Source: Spongiibacteraceae bacterium
GTDB lineage: Bacteria; Pseudomonadota; Gammaproteobacteria; Pseudomonadales; Spongiibacteraceae
Length of the DNA stretch: 48,229 bases
Assembly: GCA_002710725.1 (NCBI GenBank)
Contig: PAKT01000049.1
Span: 1-48,229 of the forward strand
Direction of reading: 5' to 3'
The stretch's first letter is position 1. The number at the start of each line of letters is the position of its first letter. The position numbers and the translations under genes are program-made. Positions 1 to 8,162 of this stretch are shown here, one piece after another. The notes below the pieces were generated by a model. That model saw only the letters and a list, made by a program, of their open reading frames with translations. It had not been told where the DNA came from and did no database searches.

Positions 1-2464
1 CGGTTTGAATATTGACGACCCGCTGTCGGTCAATCCGTTTGATGCTGGAAATACCCGAGGCGTAACGGGCTTCGGCGACCTCGCTGAAGGGTACGCGCTC
101 ACCGTTGGGCAGGTTGATCCAGAGCTGCTCCAGCGTTCGCAGGGTGTTGCGCTCTTCCAGCGGCAGACGGGCGTATACCCGAACCTCGTGGCGGCCGCGC
201 TGAAAGCGCTGGATCTCGGCGCCGAAAAAGGCCTGGCGCACTTGCCGTGCGATCTCTGCCTGACCAAGGCCAAGAAGTTCGCCGGCGGGTTTGATCTGAA
301 TGTCGACTTCCGGCGCGCCGGCACCGAAGGTGTCGCGAATATCAAATACGCCGTCGATATTCTGCAATCGGTTTTTCAGGTCACTGGCGGCCCGTTGCAA
401 CTCGACCAGATCGTCAGACTCCAGGGCCACGTCGAGATCGATGCCGCCGCCGGGGCCGGCCTTGGCGTCAAAGCTGAGTTCCTTGATACCGGGCAGCGGG
501 CCAATCGCCTCGCGCCACCACTGGGCAATGGTGACGGAGTTGATGTTTCGCTCTTCCGAGGGAATAAGCGCGGCCCAGATATCGGCGCGGCTATCGGATT
601 CGCTCAGCACTTCCAGATCGGCAATTACGTCCCGCTTGTCGCCACTCACCTTGTGGTAGCGGGCGTTTACCTCCGTCGCAGCCTGTTCAATCTTGAGCGC
701 GTAGCTGTGGGTGAGCTGATAGGGTGCGCTTGGGGGCAGCCGCAGCACAATCTGGATTTCGTCGGAAGGAATGTCCGGGAAAAAGACAAAGCGCACGATG
801 CCGGCAGGAATAAAGCTGAGCACAATAAGAAAGCTGCCCAGAAAAACTGCCAGGGTGATGTAGCGATAGCGCAGAAAGGTCTGCAGCACCGGGCGGTAGA
901 CGCGTTCGATAAACCCCGTCAGCAGGCGATCGAAACCTTTTTGCACGGCCGGCAACAGGCCACGCCGCTCCTTGTGCACATCAATGTGGCGCAGGTGAGT
1001 AGGCAGAATCAGCTTGGTTTCTATCAGTGAAAAAAACAGGCAGGCAATCACCACGAAGGCGATGTTGGAGCCAAAGCGGCCCATGTCTGAGGTCATGGTC
1101 AGCATGGGGGTAAAGGCAATCATGGTGGTGATAACGCCAAAAATGGTTGCCACGGAGACGCGCTTGACGCCATGCACAATACTGTCGAGGCCCTGCTTTT
1201 CCCGCTCCAGATAGGTGTAGCCGCTCTCGCCGGTGACAATGGCGTCGTCCACCACGATCCCCAGCACCAGCAGAAAGCCAAACAGCGACAGCACGTTGAT
1301 GGAGTAGTCGAACATCGGCAGACCCATCACCCACATGGCGCCGAGGAAGCTGAAGGGCACGCCGATAAGCACCCAGAAGGCCATGCTCAGACGCAGAAAG
1401 AGGGTCAAGGCGATCAGCACCAGCAGACCGCCCTGGGCCGCATTTTTCAGCAACAGGTCGATGCGACCCTTGAGTATGCGGGAGTTGTCGAACCATGCGT
1501 TCAGGGCGACGCCCTCGGGCAGATTGGCCCGCTTGTCGGCGACGTAATTTTTGACGGTTTCGCTGATTTGCAGCGCATTCTGTGAGCCGAGGGTATAGAT
1601 GGTCAGCCGGGCGCCGCGCTCACCGTTAAGCCGGCTTAAAATGGGCTGTTCGCTGAAGTCGTCGCGGACATTGGCAATATCGCCCAGCAGCAGGCGGGTT
1701 CCATCCGGCCGGGTCAGCAGGGGCAACTTGCGGTAATTCTCTCCGTTGTAGGCCTGGCCTTGGGAGCGCAGGGTAATCGTGCCGCTGTGGGTGCGCAGGT
1801 TGCCGCCGGGCAGGTTGGCAGATTTGCTGCGCACGATATTCACCACCTGATCAAAGGTGAGGCCGTACTGACGCAGGGTGGCGTCTGACAGTTCAATGGC
1901 CAGTTCATAGTCGCGTACCCCGACCAGATCAATCTGTGTAATGGCTTCGGTGGCCAGCAGATCGTCGCGTACCTCTTCGGCCAGGGCCTTGAGTTCGTGT
2001 TCGCTGAGTTGACTCCCGGCAATGGTCAGGTTGATGGTCTGGACCTTGGCGAGAATTTCCTCAATGACCGGTTTTTCCGCTTCCAGAGGGAAGGAGGCGA
2101 TAGCGTTTATCCGCGAGGTGACATCGTTCAGGGCGGTGGGCATATCGGAATTGGGGTACATCTGTACCAGCACGGTGCCGACATTTTCCCGGGCCTCGGA
2201 GGTCATTTCTTCGATGCCCTCCATATCCTGCAGGGCTTCCTCGATCTTGATCAGGATGCCTTCCTCTACCTCAGCGGGAGAGCTGCCGGGGTAGGGTACC
2301 GTGATACGGATCACTTCTGTGGGGAAGGTGGGAAACACCTCTTTGCGCAGGTCCATCAGCGAGATCAGGCCGGCGACCATAACCACTGCCATCAGCAGAT
2401 TGGCGGCAACCGGGTTGCTTGCCATCCAGCCGATGGCGCCGCTGCGACGATCGTTGGAGCTCAT
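1..2464 (-). CDS. RND-family efflux permease, partial (C-terminus beyond left edge)
   Basis: Inner-membrane, proton-driven pump subunit of a tripartite efflux system. The reading frame is open from the ATG at 2464 down to base 1 with no stop, giving about 821 of the roughly 1040 residues usual for the AcrB/MdtB class. The first transmembrane segment lies near residues 12-35 (MASNPVAANLLMAVVMV). It is followed by the typical FPTEVIRITVPYPGSSPAEV porter-domain start. TM4 carries the proton-relay pair in GIVVDDAIVTGES at residues 406-407, matching AcrB D407/D408, so the pump is probably active. The start overlaps the stop of the membrane-fusion gene by four bases (ATGA), so the two are translationally coupled. 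Substrate cannot be read from sequence. An HAE1-type drug pump is more likely than a CusA metal pump, since I see no methionine-cluster signature. Confidence 0.95.
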   Translation of the reverse strand, partial: MSSNDRRSGAIGWMASNPVAANLLMAVVMVAGLISLMDLRKEVFPTFPTEVIRITVPYPGSSPAEVEEGILIKIEEALQDMEGIEEMTSEARENVGTVLVQMYPNSDMPTALNDVTSRINAIASFPLEAEKPVIEEILAKVQTINLTIAGSQLSEHELKALAEEVRDDLLATEAITQIDLVGVRDYELAIELSDATLRQYGLTFDQVVNIVRSKSANLPGGNLRTHSGTITLRSQGQAYNGENYRKLPLLTRPDGTRLLLGDIANVRDDFSEQPILSRLNGERGARLTIYTLGSQNALQISETVKNYVADKRANLPEGVALNAWFDNSRILKGRIDLLLKNAAQGGLLVLIALTLFLRLSMAFWVLIGVPFSFLGAMWVMGLPMFDYSINVLSLFGFLLVLGIVVDDAIVTGESGYTYLEREKQGLDSIVHGVKRVSVATIFGVITTMIAFTPMLTMTSDMGRFGSNIAFVVIACLFFSLIETKLILPTHLRHIDVHKERRGLLPAVQKGFDRLLTGFIERVYRPVLQTFLRYRYITLAVFLGSFLIVLSFIPAGIVRFVFFPDIPSDEIQIVLRLPPSAPYQLTHSYALKIEQAATEVNARYHKVSGDKRDVIADLEVLSESDSRADIWAALIPSEERNINSVTIAQWWREAIGPLPGIKELSFDAKAGPGGGIDLDVALESDDLVELQRAASDLKNRLQNIDGVFDIRDTFGAGAPEVDIQIKPAGELLGLGQAEIARQVRQAFFGAEIQRFQRGRHEVRVYARLPLEERNTLRTLEQLWINLPNGERVPFSEVAEARYASGISSIKRIDRQRVVNIQT

Positions 2465-3537
2465 GGCGTGGCGTCCACCGCAACCGACATGCCGTCGCTC
2501 ATGATATCCAGGCGGCTCAGCACCAGCCGGTCGCCCACACGCAATTCACCGCGGATAACGGCGCTGCGCGCTTCCTGGCGGAGCAGCTCTATATTCACGC
2601 GCTCCAGCTGGTTGCTGTCCTGTACCCGGTAAACGTGGCTGTTCTCAAACAGGGCGCTGGTCGGCACCCGAAACCCGTCGTCGAGGGTAATACCCTGAAT
2701 CTCCGCTTCCACAAACTGACCGATTCTCAGCGGGACGGGCATTTCATAGGGCTTGCTGACTGAGGCCACCGCATAGGCGACTCGGGTATTCTGATCCAGC
2801 TGCTGATTCAGCCGCGCCAGGCTGGCTGTCCAGCTGCCGTTTTGTTTATTGACCGGCTTTAACTGAATCGAGGCATCGCTCGCCGCATGCAGCAGCTCCA
2901 GCTCTTCCGGTGAAACCGGCAGGGCAATTTCCACCTCGTCGACCGCCTGCAGACTGGCGAGCACCGTGCCGGGAGCGACGTACTGACCCAGGGCAACCTG
3001 TTTGCCGGTCACCAGCGCTTCCACCGGCAATTTGATTTCGGTGCGGGAAAGATCGGTGCGGGCCTTTTTGATCTGGGCCTCGGCGGCGGAGACCTGAGCC
3101 TCTGAGCGGCGAATCTGGGGGTGGCGGGGGCTCTGGGTTTTAAAGCGGGTGTGGGCGTCCGCCAGGGACAGCTCGGCATCGCGCAGGGCGAGCTGGGCCT
3201 GGGCCAGCGCCAGTTCGTATTGGGTTTTATCGATACGGGCGATGGGCGTCTCGGGGGCCAGAATAACGCCGGTGACCAGGGCCGGATTGACCCAGATAAC
3301 CCGCCCGGCAACATCGCTGGTGAGCTGCAGTGAGGTTTTCGCCTGTACGGTGCCGTGAGAGCGCAGTGTGATCTGGGCGCCCTGCTGTTCGAGGGTATGG
3401 ACCTGCACCAGCGGCGGCTTGCTCTGCCGGGGCTTGGCATTTAAGGGCTCGCGGCTGTCCACCAGTTCTTTGGCAAGCAGCGCAGCGCCGGCGAGTATCA
3501 CCAGGAAAAAGACGAGGTTAACCAGTTTTCGAAACAC
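2461..3537 (-). CDS. RND efflux periplasmic adaptor (membrane fusion protein, HlyD/AcrA family)
   Basis: Periplasmic adaptor linking the RND pump to an outer-membrane channel. I place the start at the GTG at 3537, which gives 358 residues beginning with a membrane anchor (FRKLVNLVFFLVILAGAAL). The longer reading frame upstream adds about 97 residues with no adaptor-like content. After the anchor come a lipoyl/barrel-sandwich half (SHGTVQAKTSLQL, DVAGRVIWV), a helical hairpin rich in Ala/Gln/Lys around residues 125-190, the second lipoyl half (LVTGKQVALGQYVAPGTVLA) and a beta-barrel. The Shine-Dalgarno before the GTG is weak, so the exact start is uncertain. It is first in the operon and overlaps the pump gene. 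No outer-membrane channel gene is visible in the window. Confidence 0.9.
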   Translation of the reverse strand: MFRKLVNLVFFLVILAGAALLAKELVDSREPLNAKPRQSKPPLVQVHTLEQQGAQITLRSHGTVQAKTSLQLTSDVAGRVIWVNPALVTGVILAPETPIARIDKTQYELALAQAQLALRDAELSLADAHTRFKTQSPRHPQIRRSEAQVSAAEAQIKKARTDLSRTEIKLPVEALVTGKQVALGQYVAPGTVLASLQAVDEVEIALPVSPEELELLHAASDASIQLKPVNKQNGSWTASLARLNQQLDQNTRVAYAVASVSKPYEMPVPLRIGQFVEAEIQGITLDDGFRVPTSALFENSHVYRVQDSNQLERVNIELLRQEARSAVIRGELRVGDRLVLSRLDIMSDGMSVAVDATP

Positions 3538-3715
3538 GATCGGAGCACATCCCAGAGCAATGTCGGTAGTTTTCGTAGTCGGGCCGTAGTGTACCGTAGC
3601 CGGTGGTGTGGTTGTATTGCTGAAAGGCAAGGTGGAGAACGTGGCCGCGCTTTGACATACGCCTGTCACACGGCTGTGCTTCACTCCGTGGCTGGTTTGG
3701 TCGGGAGTGCAATGC

Positions 3716-4750
3716 ATGGGTGATGAACTGGTGCTGACACCGGAACTGCGCCATCTGAAAAGCCTGTTGCTGTTTTCTTCGCCCTTGCTGCGCAGCAGGG
3801 TTCTGGCGGAAGTGCCTCTGCCGGGCACTGACCAGCATATGCCCCTGCAGGTACTGGAGCTGGGCAGCGAGGCGGATGATGTGCCGGTGCTGATTTTTGT
3901 CGGCGGTATTCACGGCGTTGAGCGCATTGGCAGTCAGGTGGTGCTGGCCTTTCTGGAAACCCTGATTCAGCGCCTGCAGTGGGATCACAGCCTGACCGAT
4001 GGGCTGGAACATCTGCGTCTGGTATTTCTACCCATCGCCAACCCGGTGGGTTTAATCCGCCAGACCCGCGCCAACGGTCGTGGTGTGGACCTGATGCGCA
4101 ATGCCCCGGTAGAGGCTCCGACCGGCGCCGCTTTTCTCGGTGGAGGTCATCGCCTGGGCGGCTGGCTACCCTGGTATCGCGGTAAAAAAGGCGAGATTGA
4201 ACCCGAAGCGCTGGCTTTAAAGGCGCTGGTAATGGGCGAAGCCCGCCGCTCACCCTGTGTGCTGGCGCTGGATGTTCATTCGGGCTTTGGTATGTATGAC
4301 CGGCTCTGGTTTCCCTATGCCCGCTCCCGTGAGCCGGTGCCAACGCTGGCTGAATACTATGCCCTCTACAAACTTATGCATCGCACCTATCCCCATCTGG
4401 ACTACCTGTTTGAACCCCAATCTCGCCACTACATAACCCACGGCGATTTGTGGGACTGGATGACTATCGAGGCGCAAGCGGATCAGCGTCTGTTGCTGCC
4501 CCTGACCCTGGAGATGGGTTCCTGGCGCTGGGTAAAGAAAAACCCCCTGCAGTTGCGCAGCCTGCAGGGCCTGTTCAATCCGGTCAAGGCGCACAGGGTT
4601 CAGCGAGTGCTGCGCCGTCACACGGTGTTGATGGAATTTCTGATTCGCGCGGTGAGGGCTTACCCGGCGTGGCTGCCTTCGGAAAACGAGCGGGTATTTC
4701 GTCAGCGCGCGGCCATGCGCCGCTGGTACGAGCAGTATCCTGATGGCTGA
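3716..4750 (+). CDS. M14-type zinc deacylase/carboxypeptidase-like protein
   Basis: Predicted cytoplasmic zinc hydrolase of the succinylglutamate desuccinylase/aspartoacylase/M14 fold. Zinc-site residues are visible: H66 and E69 in GGIHGVERIG, H188 in ALDVHSGFG, and a likely catalytic glutamate E266 in LTLEMGSW. No signal peptide is seen. I chose the ATG at 3716 because GGGAG at 3703-3707 sits eight bases upstream; a GTG at 3707 is part of that site. It overlaps the following alpha/beta hydrolase by eight bases, so the two are cotranscribed and may act on one substrate. The family hydrolyses amide bonds of small N-acyl amino acids or peptide C-termini; which one here is unknown. It is unlike the second M14 gene at 11230-12573, which is exported. 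Confidence 0.8.
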   Translation: MGDELVLTPELRHLKSLLLFSSPLLRSRVLAEVPLPGTDQHMPLQVLELGSEADDVPVLIFVGGIHGVERIGSQVVLAFLETLIQRLQWDHSLTDGLEHLRLVFLPIANPVGLIRQTRANGRGVDLMRNAPVEAPTGAAFLGGGHRLGGWLPWYRGKKGEIEPEALALKALVMGEARRSPCVLALDVHSGFGMYDRLWFPYARSREPVPTLAEYYALYKLMHRTYPHLDYLFEPQSRHYITHGDLWDWMTIEAQADQRLLLPLTLEMGSWRWVKKNPLQLRSLQGLFNPVKAHRVQRVLRRHTVLMEFLIRAVRAYPAWLPSENERVFRQRAAMRRWYEQYPDG

Positions 4751-5489
4751 CACTTTTATTTTGCTGCGCGGGCTGGGTCGCGGCCAGCATCACTGGATGG
4801 GCTTTGCCGAGCGTCTTGCCGCGGCCTGCCCGGAAGCTCGGGTGGTGTGTCTGGACCTGCCGGGCAACGGCGAGCGCTGGGCTGAAACCAGCCCCCTGTC
4901 ACTGGAAGAAACCGCGTTTGAGTTGCACCGCGAGTGCCAGAGGCGCGATCTGCAGCCACCTTTTAGAGTCATCGGTTTGTCGATGGGGGGCATGGTGGGG
5001 CTGGCCTGGCTTGGCTTGCAGCCCAAGGCGATTGCGGAGCTGGTGATGATCAATAGCAGTCTGGCCAGTGTCAGTCCTTTTTATCAGCGCATGTTGCCGC
5101 GCGCTTTTCTGCGTCTGCTGCCGGGGCTGTTTAATCCGGTGTGGCGCGAGCGCGCCGTGTTGGCGGTGACCTGTAACCTTCGGCGTCGGGACGCTGCCAT
5201 GCTCAGTGAGTGGCAGGCGATTGCCCGGCAGCAGCCGGTAAGCCGCCGCAATCTGTTGCGCCAGCTTGTGGCTGCCGCCCGCTTTCAACCCGCAGCGCCG
5301 CTGCCGGGGTCGAATATACGTTTGATCGCCTCACGTGCAGACCGCCTGGTGGATGTGCGCTGCAGTGAGGCTCTGGCGGCCCGGTGGCAATTGCCCCTTA
5401 GCCTGCACGATAGCGCCGGACACGACCTGCCGGTGGAAGACCCGGACTGGTTGATTGATTCCCTGTTTGAGCCGCGTGGGCTTATGTAA
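4743..5489 (+). CDS. alpha/beta-hydrolase fold protein
   Basis: Small cytoplasmic serine hydrolase of 248 residues. The triad is readable: nucleophile S80 in GLSMGGM, acid D200 in SRADRLVD, and H227 in SAGHDLP. The N-terminus (FILLRGLGRGQHHW) supplies the oxyanion-hole strand turn. The cap region (residues about 115-165) is helical and arginine-rich. Its start lies inside the end of the M14 gene (eight-base overlap), which implies translational coupling. Closest general families are proline iminopeptidase/lactonase-like hydrolases, but nothing fixes the substrate. Pairing with an amide hydrolase suggests a two-step degradation of an acylated compound; this is inference. Confidence 0.85.
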   Translation: MADTFILLRGLGRGQHHWMGFAERLAAACPEARVVCLDLPGNGERWAETSPLSLEETAFELHRECQRRDLQPPFRVIGLSMGGMVGLAWLGLQPKAIAELVMINSSLASVSPFYQRMLPRAFLRLLPGLFNPVWRERAVLAVTCNLRRRDAAMLSEWQAIARQQPVSRRNLLRQLVAAARFQPAAPLPGSNIRLIASRADRLVDVRCSEALAARWQLPLSLHDSAGHDLPVEDPDWLIDSLFEPRGLM

Positions 5490-5583
5490 ATTCTTCGCAG
5501 ATATTCAGCGGGGTCTATGCAAGCCTTGAGGCGTCTGTTCGCAGCGCGATGTGCGACAGGCTTCAATGGACAGGGAGAGCGTC

Positions 5584-5835
5584 ATGAGTGTTGAAAGTCT
5601 GCTGGTGTTTTTACTGATTGGCGGTATTGCCGGTTGGCTCGCGGGCCTGTTGATAAAAGGCGGCGGCTACGGGATTCTCGGCAATATTGTGATTGGTATT
5701 GTCGGCGCGGTGGTGGGCGGCAGCGTGTTCAACGCCCTGGGTATCTACGCTGGCGGCATCATTGGTTCGATTGTCACCGCCACCGTGGGCGCTATCCTGC
5801 TGCTGTTTCTGGTTCGTTTGATCAAGCGTATGTAA
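5584..5835 (+). CDS. GlsB/YeaQ/YmgE-family small membrane protein
   Basis: An 83-residue, glycine-rich inner-membrane protein with two or three hydrophobic segments (LLVFLLIGGIAGWLAGLLI, then GNIVIGIVGAVVGG, then IGSIVTATVGAILLLFLV). This is the transglycosylase-associated/GlsB pattern, associated with general stress responses in several bacteria. The start is the ATG at 5584 with GGGAGAG at 5573-5579; the upstream extension in the same frame lacks membrane character. It lies about 95 bases after the hydrolase gene and converges with the halohydrin dehalogenase gene, whose stop is three bases away. Molecular function is unknown for the family. Confidence 0.9.
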   Translation: MSVESLLVFLLIGGIAGWLAGLLIKGGGYGILGNIVIGIVGAVVGGSVFNALGIYAGGIIGSIVTATVGAILLLFLVRLIKRM

Positions 5836-5838
5836 CGT

Positions 5839-6519
5839 TCAGCGTTGCACCCAACCGCCGCACACCGGGAATACCTGACCCACAAAATGATTCGCGGCAT
5901 CGCTGCAGAGAAAAGCGGCAAACGCGGCATCCTCCTCAGCCCCGACCAGTCGACCGAGCGGCACCTCGCGTTTCAGGCGCTCCTGAAAGCGAGGGTTCTC
6001 CTGAACGCTCGCCGGGAAATAGGTCGGGTTGTCGACAAAGTTCTGGGCAATGGCATTCACCTGAATATTCTGCCCGGCCACTTCCACCCCCAGTGCCTGC
6101 ACGTAAGCCAATTGCGCACCGCGCGCGGCGCTGTAGGTTGAAGCCCGCTTCATGCCGCGCAGCGCCGAGGCGCTGCCCATGACCAGAATCTTGCCGTGGC
6201 CGCGCTGCTGCATCTGCGGCAGTACCGCGCGGCAGAGCCTCGGCAGTGGATCGACCAGACAGGCGAAAACCTCGCGCCACTCGTCCTCGCCGACGTCGAC
6301 AGCCGGAGTGGACGGGGCGGGCAAAGCAAGATTTACCACCAGAACATCGATATCTCCACACTGAGCGATCAGCCCGGCGGGCTCCTCCGGAAGCAGTAGA
6401 TTGTCAGTATTGGCAATGACGTCCGCGCCTTGCGCCCGCAGGGTCTGGTGCAGGGCCGGGCCCATAAAGCGGTCCGCGTGAGTCAGAAGAATCCTTTTCT
6501 TATCAAGAGCTTGATGCAT
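5839..6519 (-). CDS. halohydrin dehalogenase (SDR-derived, Hhe type)
   Basis: Predicted cofactor-free dehalogenase that closes vicinal halohydrins to epoxides and can reopen epoxides with small anions such as cyanide, azide or nitrite. It has the short-chain dehydrogenase fold but not the NAD-binding Gly-rich motif. Residues 13-20 read THADRFMG, fitting the family motif T-x4-F-x-G that forms the halide/nucleophile pocket. The catalytic set is S116, Y129 and R133, fitting S-x12-Y-x3-R, with Arg replacing the Lys of true SDR oxidoreductases. The C-terminus (GQVFPVCGGW) resembles HheC (GQVFWLAGGF). I chose the ATG at 6519 because an AGGAGAG site precedes it; the longer frame to 6630 has no support. 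Length 226 residues is usual. No haloalkane dehalogenase is adjacent; an epoxide hydrolase lies about 9 kb away at 15942. Confidence 0.88.
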   Translation of the reverse strand: MHQALDKKRILLTHADRFMGPALHQTLRAQGADVIANTDNLLLPEEPAGLIAQCGDIDVLVVNLALPAPSTPAVDVGEDEWREVFACLVDPLPRLCRAVLPQMQQRGHGKILVMGSASALRGMKRASTYSAARGAQLAYVQALGVEVAGQNIQVNAIAQNFVDNPTYFPASVQENPRFQERLKREVPLGRLVGAEEDAAFAAFLCSDAANHFVGQVFPVCGGWVQR

Positions 6520-6676
6520 ATGTCTCTCCTGTCTGAATGGCGATAGAGTAAGGCCGGGCGGGCGTTGATGCAATTTGGCCAGGTGCGAGTTGTCAGCTGA
6601 ACTGCGGAGACTACTGATTTCGCTCGGCACATGAATTTCCTACAGTGTACAAAATGCTACTGGGTGAGGATTGCCG

Positions 6677-8152
6677 TTGTCGGATTCAGCGTTACGTCAA
6701 ATGCTTCGCGGGGAGACGCAGTTACCCGTCATGCCGACGGTAGCCGCGCGCCTGTTGGGGCTTGAGGATAAGCCCGACGCCAGCCTGAGTGAACTGTCTG
6801 AGGTCATCTCTCTGGATGTCTATCTGGCCAGTACGCTGCTTCGTTATGCCAATTCTGCGGCCTATAATCTGGTCAACAAGGTCGAGACGGTTGAGCGCGC
6901 TGCGCTGGTGCTGGGTTTTAATACGGTGCGCGATGTTTCCCTGTCGCTGAGTCTCACCAAAGCCCTGGCGGGGCAGCCGGGGGCCCAGCTTGATTACAAT
7001 ATTTTCTGGCAGCGCAGTCTGTTGGCGGCCGAGGCCGCCCGCGTGCTCGGTAAAGCAGTCAAAGAGAAAGCGCGTGATGAGTTGTTTCTCGCGGCGCTGC
7101 TGCAGGATATCGGCATGCTGGCCTTGGACCGTGTGCGCCCCGATCTGTATGCCCAACTTGGCGACGGACAGCTGCGGCATCAGTCCGTGGCTGAGTTGGA
7201 GCAGCGCAACCTGAAATTTGACCACGCCAGATTTGGTGGTGCTTTGCTGCAGGAATGGGGGATGCACGAGCGCACTGTGAAGGCTGTGCTGGAAAGTCAC
7301 AGTGACCATGCTGAAGACGAGGATATGTTTGCCGCCTGTGTGGCGACGTCCGGCTTTATTGCGGATTTCTTTTTATCCGGTGGAGGAGATGAGGCCTACG
7401 CGACAGTCAGTCGTGAGCTCTATCGTGTTTTCAGTATTCGCGACTCTCAATGTATGCAAATACTGCTACAGGTCGATCAGGCGATACACAGCAATCAGGA
7501 CCTTTATGCCGAAGTGGTCAACTCGGCGGGGGAAATAGACGTTGTCGGGAAAATCGGCGGCGAGCGTGAACGCGATGATAGCGCTGCGGTAATCAACGGC
7601 GACTTTGCTTCAATCAGCCAGCAGCGCCTGCTGGAAGATAATCTCGACAACGAAGGCGTGATGAGCCCGGCGGCCTTCGAGAACAGTCTGAAGAATTCCT
7701 TTCGCATGTTGCGCGGCCAACCCATCAGCGTGGCGATGGTGTCCATCAATAATCTGCACGAGTTGCGGGGGCTTTACGGCGACAAAGTCATCACGCTGCT
7801 GTTGAAAGTGGCTAGCCGGAAAATTCTTGAATGTATCCGCATTGAAGATTTCATTACCCGCTACGGCGACACCTTTGCCATTATTCTCCTGGGTGCCCGG
7901 GCGAAGGATGCGGTACGGGTGGTAGAGCGCATTGTGAATCTGTTTGAAGATGCGCGTTACACCGTTGCAGACGGCAATCGGGTCGCGTTGAAGCTGTGTG
8001 CCGGCGTTGCCGGCAGCTCGGAAGATATTAATTTCGACAGTGAGCAGGCCTTGATGAACGGCGCTGCGATGGTCTTGCAGCGTGCGCGCAAGCAGGGCGA
8101 TTATGTTATTTGCGATGAATTGCCTGAGCGCCGCCTGAAGGCGCTGGGTTAA
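6677..8152 (+). CDS. HDOD domain protein with degenerate GGDEF domain
   Basis: Probable cytoplasmic signalling protein of about 491 residues. Residues about 10-210 form an HDOD domain (LPVMPTVAARLL, NSAAYNL, LGFNTVRDVSLSLSL, LQDIGMLALDRVRPD, ESHSDHAEDEDMF), a non-catalytic relative of HD phosphohydrolases used in regulation. Residues about 340-480 look like a GGDEF domain, but the signature loop reads RYGDTFAI, so diguanylate cyclase activity is unlikely; it may bind c-di-GMP or GTP or serve as a dimer scaffold. No membrane segment or receiver domain is seen. The start is TTG; GAGGA at 6666-6670 is better spaced for the TTG at 6677 than for the one at 6671. It is divergent from the dehalogenase and convergent with the ATP-grasp gene. 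Confidence 0.85.
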   Translation: MSDSALRQMLRGETQLPVMPTVAARLLGLEDKPDASLSELSEVISLDVYLASTLLRYANSAAYNLVNKVETVERAALVLGFNTVRDVSLSLSLTKALAGQPGAQLDYNIFWQRSLLAAEAARVLGKAVKEKARDELFLAALLQDIGMLALDRVRPDLYAQLGDGQLRHQSVAELEQRNLKFDHARFGGALLQEWGMHERTVKAVLESHSDHAEDEDMFAACVATSGFIADFFLSGGGDEAYATVSRELYRVFSIRDSQCMQILLQVDQAIHSNQDLYAEVVNSAGEIDVVGKIGGERERDDSAAVINGDFASISQQRLLEDNLDNEGVMSPAAFENSLKNSFRMLRGQPISVAMVSINNLHELRGLYGDKVITLLLKVASRKILECIRIEDFITRYGDTFAIILLGARAKDAVRVVERIVNLFEDARYTVADGNRVALKLCAGVAGSSEDINFDSEQALMNGAAMVLQRARKQGDYVICDELPERRLKALG

Positions 8153-8162
8153 ATCAAAGGGG

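Noticed and set aside
3652-3685. Promoter with TTGACA at 3652 for the M14 gene
   Set aside because: The -35 is perfect, but the hexamer 17 bases on (TGTGCT) is a poor -10; not enough to call.
5839-6519. Ordinary SDR/FabG-type oxidoreductase
   Set aside because: No Gly-rich dinucleotide motif, and Arg replaces the catalytic Lys; both halohydrin dehalogenase motifs fit instead.
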